A stretch of DNA of 64,000 nucleotides from Micromonospora sp. NBRC 110009 (GTDB lineage: Bacteria > Actinomycetota > Actinomycetes > Mycobacteriales > Micromonosporaceae), in contig NZ_CP130427.1 in NCBI RefSeq assembly GCF_030518795.1, positions 2,480,001 to 2,544,000 on the forward strand, given 5' to 3'. Positions 50,794 through 59,479 of this stretch are shown piece by piece (within the stretch, counting starts at the first letter, position 1; each line of letters starts with the position of its first letter). The notes beneath the pieces are model-generated. The model had not been told where the DNA came from. It worked only from the letters and a program-made list of their open reading frames with translations, and searched no databases. Position numbers and translations under genes: made by a program.

Positions 50794-51729
50794 TCACGCC
50801 ATAATCTGGAGGCCTTGGCGCCAGGTGGGGTGTGTCGGGTGCCAGCCCAGTTCGCGCTTGGCCTTGGCGTTGGATGCGCCCCGCAGTTCGGTCATGAGCA
50901 CGACGCCGGCCTGTCCGGCGGCCAGCCGTCCGATGAACCGTGGTACGCGCATCGGTTTCTTGGCGCCCAGCATCGCTGCCAGTTCCGGCAGCCATTCGGC
51001 GACCGGGGAGGGGTCGTCATCGACGATGTTGTAGACGCCGCGGCCGCCGTTCTCCACCGCTGCGACCGTGGCCTCGGCGGCGTCGGCGATGTGGACGAAC
51101 GACCACACGCCGCCGCCGTCGCCGACGACCGGGAACTTGCGTTTGCGGATCATCTCAAGTTGCTCGGAGCCTGGCGCCATGGAGGTGCCGGGTCCGTAGA
51201 ACGCGCCGTAGCGCAGCACGATCCCTTCGGTCCAGGCGGCGCCCAGCACGGCCTTCTCCAAGTGCTCGATCGCGGCGATCATCGGGGCCATCTGGCCGAC
51301 CGGTGAGCGATCCAGGGGGTCTTGTTCGTTCTTGACCGGCCCGCCGGTCCGCGTGTAGGTGAAAGCGCCGTTGCTCTGGGCGACGAACCGTCGTACTCCT
51401 GTGGCGCGTGCGGCCGCGAGCAGGTTGTCGGTGCCCTCGATCCGCAGCCGGTCGGTGGCGGCGAAGCTGCGTTCAAAATGGCGGGTGTCGACGTGCCCGA
51501 TGGCGGTCAACTGGTTAACGATCACCTCGGGGGTCGCCTGGCGCACGGCCGCCTCAACCTGGGCGCGATCCAGCGCGTCGGCGATGACCGGTACCGCGCC
51601 CAGCTGTGATGCCCTGGCCTTGTTGGATTCGCTGCGGATCATGGCGAACACCTGGTGTCCCGCATCGACCAGACGCGGCACCAGTTCCTTGCCCATCGCT
51701 CCGGTCGCTCCTGCCACCAGCACCCTCAT
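50794..51729 (-). CDS. NAD(P)-dependent epimerase/SDR paired with ECF41
   Basis: A 311-residue extended short-chain dehydrogenase from ATG 51729 (ribosome binding site AAGGGAG). Nucleotide motif MRVLVAGATGAMGKELV, active-site-like RYGAFYGPGTSM (Tyr present, Lys not at +4). Placed directly downstream of an ECF41 sigma factor, whose known partners include oxidoreductases and epimerases. Confidence 0.88.
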   Translation of the reverse strand: MRVLVAGATGAMGKELVPRLVDAGHQVFAMIRSESNKARASQLGAVPVIADALDRAQVEAAVRQATPEVIVNQLTAIGHVDTRHFERSFAATDRLRIEGTDNLLAAARATGVRRFVAQSNGAFTYTRTGGPVKNEQDPLDRSPVGQMAPMIAAIEHLEKAVLGAAWTEGIVLRYGAFYGPGTSMAPGSEQLEMIRKRKFPVVGDGGGVWSFVHIADAAEATVAAVENGGRGVYNIVDDDPSPVAEWLPELAAMLGAKKPMRVPRFIGRLAAGQAGVVLMTELRGASNAKAKRELGWHPTHPTWRQGLQIMA

Positions 51730-51769
51730 CGTCGGCTCCCTTGCTGTCCGGTTCGGATTTGTCACTTGA

Positions 51770-51795
51770 ACCGGATGGCCCGCCGATTCCTGACA
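51770..51795 (-). promoter_or_regulatory. Candidate ECF41 promoter
   Basis: Minus strand: TGTCA (complement of 51791-51795), 17 bases, CGGT (complement of 51770-51773). Known ECF41 promoters read TGTCACA-N16-CGTC-like, so this is a partial match. It sits 41 bases before the epimerase start. Confidence 0.4.
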
Positions 51796-51814
51796 GGAGC
51801 CAGGGTGATACACG

Positions 51815-52756
51815 TCACATCGTGAGCAGGGGCTCCCCATGGTGAGCCGCCGCCCACTGCTCGGTCGCGCGTTCGAGCTTGTCGGGGTTTGCCTGGGTAC
51901 GGCAGGCAGTGATGCCCTCGGCGGTGACCTCCAGGCACATGATGGCGACGACCCGGCCTTCCACGACCGCCACAACGGCGGGTTCGCCGTTGGCGGTCCA
52001 GGCGTATATCTCGGGCGAGCCGCCGACGATGGTGCGCTTCGCCTCGGCGGGCTTGACCAGGCCCCACACGAACTTCGCGACCGCGACGGCTCCCTCGAAC
52101 GCCTTGGTGCGTGCCGGAACCTTCCCTCCGCCGTCGCCGATGGAGATGGCGTCCTTGGTGAGCAGGCGTACGAGCTCATCGGTCTGGCCACTGGTGGCGG
52201 CCGCGAGGAACTCCTCGACGATCCGCTGGGCGGCGGCATGGTCGATGTCGCTGCGGGCTTTGCCGTACGCGACATGCTTCTTGGCACGGTGAAAGATCTG
52301 CTGGCTGGCGGCCTCGGTGATGTCGAGGATCTCGGCGATCTCCCGGTGCGGGTAGTCGAAGGCCTCCCGCAGCACGTACACCGCCCGTTCGTTGGGGGAC
52401 AGGCGCTCCATGAGGGTGAGGACCGCGTACGAGACCGATTCGCGCTGCTCGGCGGTGTCGGCCGGGCCGAGCATCGGGTCCCCCGCGAGCAGCGGCTCGG
52501 GGAGCCATGCGCCCACGTAGGTCTCACGGCGTGCCCGCGCGGAGGTGAGCTGGTTGAGGCACAGGTTGGTGAGAACCTTCGTCAGCCAAGCCTCGGGGAC
52601 CTCGACGCGGTCGACGTCGGCGGCCTGCCAGCGCAAGAACGTCTCCTGCACGATGTCCTCTGCCTCGTTCGCGGAGCCGAGGAGACGGTAGGCGATGGCC
52701 TCCAGACGGGGCCTCGACAGCTCGAACCGGTCGACGTCATCCACCGTCAAAGGCAT
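51815..52756 (-). CDS. ECF41-type sigma factor with SnoaL-like C-terminus
   Basis: A 313-residue sigma factor from ATG 52756. Sigma region 2 (ARPRL-like AIAYRLLGSANEAEDIVQETFLRWQ) and region 4 (LSPNERAVYVLREAFDYPHREIAEILDITEAASQQIFHRAKKHV) are followed by a ~110-residue SnoaL-like domain, the ECF41 hallmark that replaces an anti-sigma. Regulates partner genes such as the epimerase downstream. Confidence 0.92.
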   Translation of the reverse strand: MPLTVDDVDRFELSRPRLEAIAYRLLGSANEAEDIVQETFLRWQAADVDRVEVPEAWLTKVLTNLCLNQLTSARARRETYVGAWLPEPLLAGDPMLGPADTAEQRESVSYAVLTLMERLSPNERAVYVLREAFDYPHREIAEILDITEAASQQIFHRAKKHVAYGKARSDIDHAAAQRIVEEFLAAATSGQTDELVRLLTKDAISIGDGGGKVPARTKAFEGAVAVAKFVWGLVKPAEAKRTIVGGSPEIYAWTANGEPAVVAVVEGRVVAIMCLEVTAEGITACRTQANPDKLERATEQWAAAHHGEPLLTM

Positions 52757-53030
52757 GACCTGATCATATTTCCCGCAATGCCTCCAGCTGATCACGGCCC
52801 CACTCGTGGATCGAGGCCATCCGGACAGCGAACACGCTGCTCCTCCCCACGAGGATTGGCGCAGCGGTGGCGTGGAGGCGATCGGAGGGGTCAACACCAA
52901 GATCAGTTGGTGAAGCGTCAGATGTCCAGGCGTGTCGGCTTCCCACTCCTACGACACCGCATCCAACTCGGCTGACGTCGCCCTCCGTCACCACCGAGAG
53001 TGAGACAGCCGAAAGTTGAGAAAGAGCCGT

Positions 53031-53510
53031 TCACGAGACGGCCCCCTTCTCGGAGCCCTTGGAATCCAGGAAGAGTCCGAGGGCCTCGACGACGAGGCGG
53101 TGGTCGTCGAGTTGGGGCAGTCCTGAGACGGTGACGGTGCCGACCGGTCCGGTGCCCCGGAGGATGATCGGGAAGCAGCCGCCGTGCGCGGCGTACCGGG
53201 CCGCTTCGAGGTGGGCTTGTTCCTCGAAGGTGGTGCCGCGGTCGCGGTAGGTCTGGCCCACGAGGTAGGAGCTGTGTCCGAACCGGCGGACGACGCGGAT
53301 CTTGCGTTCGATCCAGTCGTCGTTGTCGGCAGAGGTGCCGTGCAGTGCGTAGTGGAAGAGTTGGTGGTCGCCGAGGCGGATGTCGACGGTGACAGCGTGG
53401 CCGCGCTCTCTGGCCAGCCCGACCAGGCGAGTTCCCAGGGCCCAGGCGTCGTCATGGTCAAAGCGGTCGAACTGGAGGCGTTCTTCCTGCTCCTGAAGCT
53501 CCGGCGTCAC
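53031..53510 (-). CDS. UPF0303/DUF336-like heme-binding-family protein
   Basis: A 159-residue protein; GTG 53510 chosen with GAGGAAGG ten bases upstream. Compact alpha/beta fold with RVVRRFGHSSYLVG and HLEAARYAAHGGCFPIIL, typical of the UPF0303 (DUF336-related) family. Function unknown. Monocistronic. Confidence 0.85.
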   Translation of the reverse strand: MTPELQEQEERLQFDRFDHDDAWALGTRLVGLARERGHAVTVDIRLGDHQLFHYALHGTSADNDDWIERKIRVVRRFGHSSYLVGQTYRDRGTTFEEQAHLEAARYAAHGGCFPIILRGTGPVGTVTVSGLPQLDDHRLVVEALGLFLDSKGSEKGAVS

Positions 53511-54062
53511 GGCGTACCGTTCCCTTCCTCGATCGTCAGAACGATCTAAGCAGAGGAAGAGCCGGCGAGCGGAACGTTCATCGTGCCGTACGTCCGTCAG
53601 TAGATCTGGGTCATGCCGGCATCCGCTTCTGGCACCCCGCTGCGTCAAGAGGCGGGGAGGGTTGTTCTAGGCTGGGGTGTGGCGGGTCCGGGAAGTGACT
53701 TTTCCGAAGTGTCGATCTCGGGGTTTGGGTCGGCCGCGCTGGATTGCAGAGTCGCCCCCGCGTGTCCTCCCGGACCCGTCCTGACCAGGTTCGCGTCGGC
53801 CACCATCTGCCGGTGGACGATGTCGGACAGACGCCGCTTCAGTGCCCGTAGGACCTCCATCGGGGTTTTGCCCGCGGCCGGTCTGCGCCGGTAGCAGCGG
53901 TGTCCTTCGGTGTCACGGCGCAGCCAGCGACCTAGAGGCGGTAGGTTGCCCGCCGACGAAACGTCCGGTCATGTCGATGAGGGGTCGTCAGTAGAGGGTG
54001 CCTTCGTGGCCGCCGATCGGAGGCTCACCGGGTGGCGACCACGAGCGCGATGACGCCGAAGT
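53511..54062. other. Gene-poor region with an IS110 remnant
   Basis: 552 bases. The only recognisable content is the transposase fragment listed next. The rest shows no coding pattern on either strand. Confidence 0.5.
53645..53968 (-). pseudogene. IS110-family transposase C-terminal remnant
   Basis: On the minus strand an open stretch reads LGRWLRRDTEGHRCYRRRP then GKTPMEVLRALKRRLSD and HRQMVADANLVRTGPGGHAG, ending SLPGPATPQPRTTLPAS. This is the typical end of IS110-family transposases (GK-MEALRALKRRLSD...). A TGA interrupts it upstream near 53968 and no DEDD catalytic domain is present. Inactive. Confidence 0.7.
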
Positions 54063-54821
54063 TCATTCGGATCTGTGTCGCGCCTGCTCCAGGTTCGACT
54101 GGTGGGGGCCGGAGAGCCAGTCTTGATCAAGACGCGCGTCGACCGGTTCCTCTCCTCGCCGCAGCGCGTCGATGTAGGCATGATCGGCGGCAAGGCGGGC
54201 CGCCACCTCGGGACCCTCGGCAATGGCCCCGTGGCCGGGGACCAGGACATCGACGTGCCGGGCAGCCTCACCCAGCCGCTCGAGTGCCGTCTCGTAGGCG
54301 CCCACCTGATCGGGGCGGCGGGGGTCCAGGAGCGGGATCAGGACGTCGGAGAGCATGTCGCCGGCGAGCAGGACGCCACGGTCCGCGAGGAGGACCGCGG
54401 CGTGGCCGATGGCGTGCGCCGGATGCTCGACGATCTCGCCCGGCACGGGTCCCCGGTCCGCGGGCAGCGGGGTGAGGAGCCCGATCAGCTCGAGAGGGAT
54501 GCCCGATGCGCTCTGCGCCGCCATCTTCTGCGCCCGCTCTCGGGCTTCACGGGCAGCCTGGGCGCCGGCGGGGGTGGCGTAGCGCGGCACGTCGCCGAAC
54601 CGGGAATGCCAGAGCAGGTGGTCCCAGTGGGGATGGGTGGAGAACCCGGCGACCACCGGAATGCCGAGCCGGTCCACGTCATCGGCGAGCTGGTTCAGAT
54701 CGGAACCGTCGATGCCGGGATCGACCAGGATCAACCCACTCTCCCCGCGCACCACGATGGCATTGCTCCAGACCCACTCGCTCTGCCGGACCCAGACGCC
54801 GTCGGCCACCTGATTCAGCAT
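54063..54821 (-). CDS. Metallo-beta-lactamase-fold hydrolase
   Basis: A 252-residue protein. Metal motif THPHWDH (around residues 62-68) and a second His in HAIGHAAV, then DMLSD and PGHG near the end, as in class B-like hydrolases. No signal peptide. Substrate not determinable; related to lactonase/glyoxalase-type enzymes. Confidence 0.9.
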   Translation of the reverse strand: MLNQVADGVWVRQSEWVWSNAIVVRGESGLILVDPGIDGSDLNQLADDVDRLGIPVVAGFSTHPHWDHLLWHSRFGDVPRYATPAGAQAAREARERAQKMAAQSASGIPLELIGLLTPLPADRGPVPGEIVEHPAHAIGHAAVLLADRGVLLAGDMLSDVLIPLLDPRRPDQVGAYETALERLGEAARHVDVLVPGHGAIAEGPEVAARLAADHAYIDALRRGEEPVDARLDQDWLSGPHQSNLEQARHRSE

Positions 54822-55214
54822 CGGTTCACTTTGTCAGGTGTCTCCGTCCGGCGCGAGGTCCGACACCCTTCGGGACCGGAGGGCGTCCCCCGAAACGTGC
54901 CGCGATCAGCGCGCTGAGGTGTCGCAGATCAGCTGACGGACACGTGTCGTAGATCAGTCGACGGAGGACAGTGGCACGGACCGCGTTGTCTCGCCGCATC
55001 ACACGCCCGACGAATCCGTCCCAGCACCTGCTTCACAGCGGGCCTGGCGACCAAAGACTGCTAGCCGACGTCGATGCCGCAGGCGGGGGCGGTCCGCCTG
55101 GCCTCTCGTGCAGCTTGACCCGTGAGTTGCCCGGCCACCGCCGGGTGAACGCCCCGCCGGTAGTGGCCGGGAAATGAGTCGCTTCGGCGGGCAACCGGCC
55201 CTACCTTCGCTGCC
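54822..55214. other. Intergenic region with an imperfect tandem repeat
   Basis: 393 bases without a credible gene. Two near-identical 21-mers, listed separately, occur at 54920-54940 and 54945-54965. Confidence 0.5.
54920..54965. repeat. Imperfect 21-bp tandem repeat
   Basis: TGTCGCAGATCAGCTGACGGA and TGTCGTAGATCAGTCGACGGA, 25 bases apart, three differences. Could be insertion-sequence ends or binding sites; unknown. Confidence 0.6.
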
Positions 55215-55862
55215 ATGAAGCTTCTCTCCGTCAATGTGGGCAAGCCTCGGCCCAATCCGTGGAAGAAGCTCAGCACGACAGGAATTGACAAGCGACCTGT
55301 TCCCGGCCCGGTCGCTGTCGTCGCCCCCGGCCCCAAGGGCACCGGCGAAGTCGGTCTCGTGGGCGACCGTGTCTACGACGTGAAGCACCACGGCGGTCCC
55401 GACCAGGCTGTCTACGCCTACGCCCGCGAGGATCTCGACCGCTGGGAAGCCGAGTTGGACAGGCCGATCACAAACGGTGGCTTTGGGGAGAACCTGACGA
55501 CCATTGACCTCGATGTCAATCGCGCGTTGATCGGCGAACGCTGGCGGATCGGGTCGGATGTCGTCCTGGAGGTGTCATGCGCACGGATTCCGTGTGCGAC
55601 ATTCCAGGGCTGGCTGCAACAGCACGGCTGGATCAAGCGGTTCACGCAAGCCGCGTTGCCGGGCGCGTATCTGCGGGTGATCGAGCCAGGCCATGTCCGC
55701 GCCGCCGACCCGGTCGAGATCATGTACCGACCCGCCCACCACGTGACCGTCGAGCTCGTCTTCCGCGCGATGACACTCGAACCGGAACTGTTGCCGCAAC
55801 TGTTGGCCGCCGAGGCACTGCCCGAGGAAGAAAGGGAACTGGCCTGCAGGCGGTGTCCCTGA
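55215..55862 (+). CDS. MOSC-domain protein (YiiM-like)
   Basis: A 215-residue protein with the MOSC core, including the invariant Cys (in VLEVSCARIPCATFQ, near residue 120) that binds the molybdenum cofactor sulfur, and GDRVYDVKHHGGPDQAVYAYAREDL. YiiM-type proteins reduce N-hydroxylated substrates. Solitary gene. Confidence 0.92.
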   Translation: MKLLSVNVGKPRPNPWKKLSTTGIDKRPVPGPVAVVAPGPKGTGEVGLVGDRVYDVKHHGGPDQAVYAYAREDLDRWEAELDRPITNGGFGENLTTIDLDVNRALIGERWRIGSDVVLEVSCARIPCATFQGWLQQHGWIKRFTQAALPGAYLRVIEPGHVRAADPVEIMYRPAHHVTVELVFRAMTLEPELLPQLLAAEALPEEERELACRRCP

Positions 55863-55951
55863 GGAGGGCCGAGTTTCGAGGCTGGCCCGCCTGCCAGGTC
55901 ATGTTGGCGGCGTACGAGCGGATGCCGTACACCTACAGGTGCCCCGTGTCG

Positions 55952-56377
55952 TTATCGGCAGTTCCGCCGGCCGGGCAGGCCGATGATCAGGGCGGCGCCG
56001 ACGGTCAGGTGCATGCCGAGCAGCGCCAACCGGCTGCTGGTGCCGACGCCGCTGCCCAGTGGGCCGGCCAGCGAGAGCACCAGCACGATCGACGCGATGA
56101 TCCGGAATGTCCGGGCGGGGCGGCGGACGATACGTTCCAGCAGCGCGAGTAGGCCCAAGGCGGCCAGGCCGGCGATCAGCGCGGCTGCCACGACGGCGGC
56201 CGGGCCGATGTGCTGGGTGGTGTCGCCTTGGCGGACGGCGAGGTCGATGCCGGCCCAGGGGTCGTTGACGACCCACAGGAGGAGAGCGCCGGCCGCTCCC
56301 GCGGCGACGGTGATCGCGCGGCCCGTACGCCGTGCGGTGGTCCTGGTCGTGTTGGTCTGCTGCGTGTCGTTCGTCAT
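55952..56377 (-). CDS. DUF6069-like small membrane protein
   Basis: A 141-residue protein with about four membrane helices after a Thr/Arg-rich N-terminus. It matches the DUF6069 style (HMH-T...GIALIIGL end). Divergent from the NarL-type kinase, so it is a possible target of that system. Confidence 0.6.
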   Translation of the reverse strand: MTNDTQQTNTTRTTARRTGRAITVAAGAAGALLLWVVNDPWAGIDLAVRQGDTTQHIGPAAVVAAALIAGLAALGLLALLERIVRRPARTFRIIASIVLVLSLAGPLGSGVGTSSRLALLGMHLTVGAALIIGLPGRRNCR

Positions 56378-56508
56378 GCCGATGAGCGTCGCGGTCCGCG
56401 CCGGGTGGCCACATCGGGCCGCGAGCTTCGCCAGTCCTCTCTTAGGAGAACTCGATCACCAACTTTGGAAGGTGTCGGCGCCCGACGCCGCCCCGTTAGC
56501 CTCGCCGG

Positions 56509-57678
56509 GTGAACAGCTTCTCCCTCGGGCCGGAAGACTGCGACCGCCGCCCCGGCCTGGCATCCCTCGCTGCGATGCTGGGCGTGTCCGGCGTGCTGAT
56601 CGCCGCGACGATCCTGGGCTGGTGGAGCGACCGCCCGCCCGGGCCGCTGCTCGCGCTCGACCTCGCGGCCGGCGCGCTGGGCTGGCTGCTGGCGCCGCTG
56701 ACGCTGTGGCGGCCGGTCGCCACCACGGCCGTGCTCACCGTGCTGGCCGCGGTGTCGCCGGCGGCCACCCCACCGGCCACGATCGGGGCGCTGCAGGTGG
56801 CGCGGCGCCGGCGCTCCCCGGTTGCGATCGCGGTGGCGGTGGCCGGGCTCGCCGCGCACGCGGTCCAGGGGGCCTGGCGGTCCAACGGCGGCATTTCGTA
56901 CGGCTGGTGGCTGGCGCTGGTCACAATTGGCTACGGTGCGCTGCTCGCCTGGGGTGCGTGGGCGCAGGCCCGCGAGGCGCTGATCCGCTCGCTGCACGAC
57001 CGGGCCCGCCGCGCCGAGGCGGAGCAGGGCCGGCGGGTGGCCGAGGCGCGCATGCTGGAACGCCGCAAGATCGCCCGGGAGATGCATGACGTCCTCGCCC
57101 ACCGCCTGTCGCTGCTGGCCACGTTCGCCGGCGCGATGGAGTACCGTCCGGACTCCTCCCCCGAGCAGTTGTCCCGGGCCGCGGGGGTCGTCCGGGACGG
57201 CGTGCACCAGGCGCTCGACGAGCTGCGCGAGGTGATCTCGCTGCTGCGCGACGACGACCCGCCGGACAGCGACGGCAGCCGCCCGCAGCCGGTGCTGGCC
57301 GACGTCCCGCGCCTGGTCGAGGAGTCCCGCGACGCCGGCACCGAGGTGCTGCTGCGCGAGGCGGTGGACGGGCCGGCCGAGGCGCCCCCGTCGGTGGCCC
57401 GCACGGCGTACCGGGTGATCCAGGAGGGCCTGACCAACGCCCGCAAACACGCCGCCGGCCAGCCGGTTCAGGTCGCCCTGCGCGGCGGACCCGGCGCGGG
57501 CCTGGAGATCGACGTCCGCAACGCGCTGACGCCGGAGGGCACGGCGCCGCCCGGATGGTCCGGGGGCGCCGGGCTGGTCGGGCTCACCGAGCGGGTGCAC
57601 CTGGCTGGCGGGCGGCTCGACCACCAGGTGGTCGGCGGGGAGTTCCGGCTGCACGCGTCGATACCATGGCCGGCGTGA
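56509..57678 (+). CDS. NarL-type sensor histidine kinase
   Basis: A 389-residue kinase from GTG 56509 with about five membrane helices in the first 150 residues, then HisKA_3 (REMHDVLAHRLSLLATFAGAMEY) and the ATPase region (YRVIQEGLTNARKHA, GAGLVGLTERV). No large sensor domain, so it may sense the membrane. Overlaps its response regulator by 13 bases. Confidence 0.93.
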   Translation: MNSFSLGPEDCDRRPGLASLAAMLGVSGVLIAATILGWWSDRPPGPLLALDLAAGALGWLLAPLTLWRPVATTAVLTVLAAVSPAATPPATIGALQVARRRRSPVAIAVAVAGLAAHAVQGAWRSNGGISYGWWLALVTIGYGALLAWGAWAQAREALIRSLHDRARRAEAEQGRRVAEARMLERRKIAREMHDVLAHRLSLLATFAGAMEYRPDSSPEQLSRAAGVVRDGVHQALDELREVISLLRDDDPPDSDGSRPQPVLADVPRLVEESRDAGTEVLLREAVDGPAEAPPSVARTAYRVIQEGLTNARKHAAGQPVQVALRGGPGAGLEIDVRNALTPEGTAPPGWSGGAGLVGLTERVHLAGGRLDHQVVGGEFRLHASIPWPA

Positions 57679-58328
57679 CCCCGCCGGTGCGCGTGCTCGT
57701 CGTCGACGACGACGCGCTCGTCCGCGCCGGGCTGACCATGATGCTCGACGGCGCCCAGGGCATCGCAGTGGTCGGCGAGGCCGCCGACGGCGACCAGGTG
57801 CCGGCCGCGGCCGACGCACACGCCCCCGACGTGGTGCTGATGGACCTGCGCATGCCCCGGGTCGACGGCATAACCGCCACCCGCCGCCTGCGGGCGCGCC
57901 CGCGGCCGCCCGAGATCATCGTGCTGACCACGTTCGACACCGACGAGAACATCTTGCACGCGCTGCGCGCCGGGGCCAGCGGCTTCCTGCTCAAGGACAC
58001 CCCGCCGGCCCGGATCGCCGAGGCGGTCCGGCAGGTCGCGGCCGGCGAGCCGATCCTGTCCCCACGGATCACCCGCCGGCTGATGGACCGGGTCGCCGTC
58101 CAGGCCGGCGCGTACGCCCGGGCCAAGGCCACCCTCGCGGTGCTCAGCCCCCGCGAGCACGACGTCGTGGTGGCGATCGGCCAGGGCAGCAACAACGCCG
58201 AGATTGCCGCCGCGCTCGCCATGACCCTGGCCACCGTGAAGACCCACGTGTCGCACATCCTGACCAAGCTCGACCTCGACAACCGTACCCAGATAGCGCT
58301 CCTCGCCCACGACGCCGGCCTCGTCTGA
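57666..58328 (+). CDS. NarL/LuxR-family response regulator
   Basis: A 220-residue regulator from ATG 57666 (MAGVTPPVRVLVVDDD). Receiver Asp in VLMDLRMPRVDG, Lys in GFLLKDTPP; LuxR HTH near 150-210: LSPREHDVVVAIGQGSNNAEIAAALAMTLATVKTHVSHIL. Partner of the preceding kinase. Confidence 0.94.
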   Translation: MAGVTPPVRVLVVDDDALVRAGLTMMLDGAQGIAVVGEAADGDQVPAAADAHAPDVVLMDLRMPRVDGITATRRLRARPRPPEIIVLTTFDTDENILHALRAGASGFLLKDTPPARIAEAVRQVAAGEPILSPRITRRLMDRVAVQAGAYARAKATLAVLSPREHDVVVAIGQGSNNAEIAAALAMTLATVKTHVSHILTKLDLDNRTQIALLAHDAGLV

Positions 58329-58377
58329 CTGCGTGCCCCCCGTACACAACGTGTCGTAAGGTGCTGCCCAAGGTGCA

Positions 58378-59406
58378 TCAGCGGGCATTGGTGGTGTGCG
58401 GGATCGGATTCAGGTCCTCATCTCGGACCGCTCCTACCTGATCCAGGCCGGCTGCCGCGCGGCGTCGAGGTCGGGTCGGCAGCCGGCGTGGCACTGCGTC
58501 GCGGTGCCCGGGGCGTGCCCTGTGCACCTGTAGGGCAGCCACGGACGACAGGACGAGCAGGCCACCGGTTATCTGCACGGGGGTGAGGATCTCGTCGAGC
58601 GTGAACGCCGCCAGCGCCGTGGTGACGACCGGTTCGAACGTCGACAGGATGGCTGCAGTCGAAGGGCCCGTCCGCCGCAGGCCGGCGAAGAAGGTCAGCA
58701 TCGCCAAGACGGTGGAGACGACCGCGATGCACGTGAGCCAGAACCAGCCCGGTAGCCCAAAGCTGAGGTCGATCCCGCCGTTCACGAGGGCGCGTGCGCT
58801 CAGGGTGAGGGCGGCCCCTGCCATCACCAGCGCGGACAGCATCACCGGTGGCAGCCGGTGGACGACGGTGTCAGCAACGAGGATGTAGACGGTGTAGGTG
58901 ACGGCGGCGCCGAATGCCAGGGCCGCCCCGAGCGGGTGGAAGTCCACGCCGCCGGTACCGAGGAGGACGAGCAGCGTCCCGCACGAGGCGGCCACCAGTG
59001 CGGCGCAGCGGCCGGGTGTCAGGCGGTCCCGGCCCAGCAGGACGGCCGTGAGGGTGACCAGCAGCGGGTAGGTGTAGAAGACCAGGGACAGCAGCGAGGC
59101 GTCCATCAGCTCCAGGGCCGCGAAGTACAGGGATGCCTGGGTGGCGTACCCGACGGCGCCCAGGCCGAGGGCCGTCACCAGCAGACCCAGGGTCACTCGA
59201 GCGGGACCCGTCCTTCGGTCTGGGCTCGCAGAGCCGCGCCGCAGACCCGGCCGCAGGAGCAGCAGCATCGCGAGCAGGCCCGCGGCAAAGCCGAAGCGCA
59301 CCAAGAGCAGCGCTTCAGGCGTGACGCCCGCGGCGTACGCGAGCTTCCCGAAGATCGCCATGGCGCCGAAGCACGCGGCTGACAGAAGGCACAGCGCGGG
59401 ACCCAT
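58378..59406 (-). CDS. EamA-family transporter
   Basis: A 342-residue protein with ten membrane helices in two five-helix repeats, DMT/EamA type (ALCLLSAACFGAMAIFGKLAY; PPVMLSALVMAGAALTL), and a short basic tail. Divergent from a LysR gene, a typical regulated pair. Substrate unknown. Confidence 0.9.
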   Translation of the reverse strand: MGPALCLLSAACFGAMAIFGKLAYAAGVTPEALLLVRFGFAAGLLAMLLLLRPGLRRGSASPDRRTGPARVTLGLLVTALGLGAVGYATQASLYFAALELMDASLLSLVFYTYPLLVTLTAVLLGRDRLTPGRCAALVAASCGTLLVLLGTGGVDFHPLGAALAFGAAVTYTVYILVADTVVHRLPPVMLSALVMAGAALTLSARALVNGGIDLSFGLPGWFWLTCIAVVSTVLAMLTFFAGLRRTGPSTAAILSTFEPVVTTALAAFTLDEILTPVQITGGLLVLSSVAALQVHRARPGHRDAVPRRLPTRPRRRAAAGLDQVGAVRDEDLNPIPHTTNAR

Positions 59407-59479
59407 GTCCTAGAGCATTGGCGCCTATACACTTCAGGTCCAGTGACGATATGTGGACCTGATTCATTAGTATTTCTGC
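59407..59479. promoter_or_regulatory. Divergent EamA/LysR promoter region
   Basis: 73 bases between the two starts, clearly AT-rich. LysR proteins bind T-N11-A motifs here; several fit and none stands out. Confidence 0.5.

Noticed and set aside
52764..52994. 76-residue minus-strand frame upstream of ECF41
   Set aside because: No ribosome binding site, no recognisable content.
54971..55177. 68-residue plus-strand frame after the tandem repeat
   Set aside because: No conserved content and no ribosome binding site; left as non-coding.
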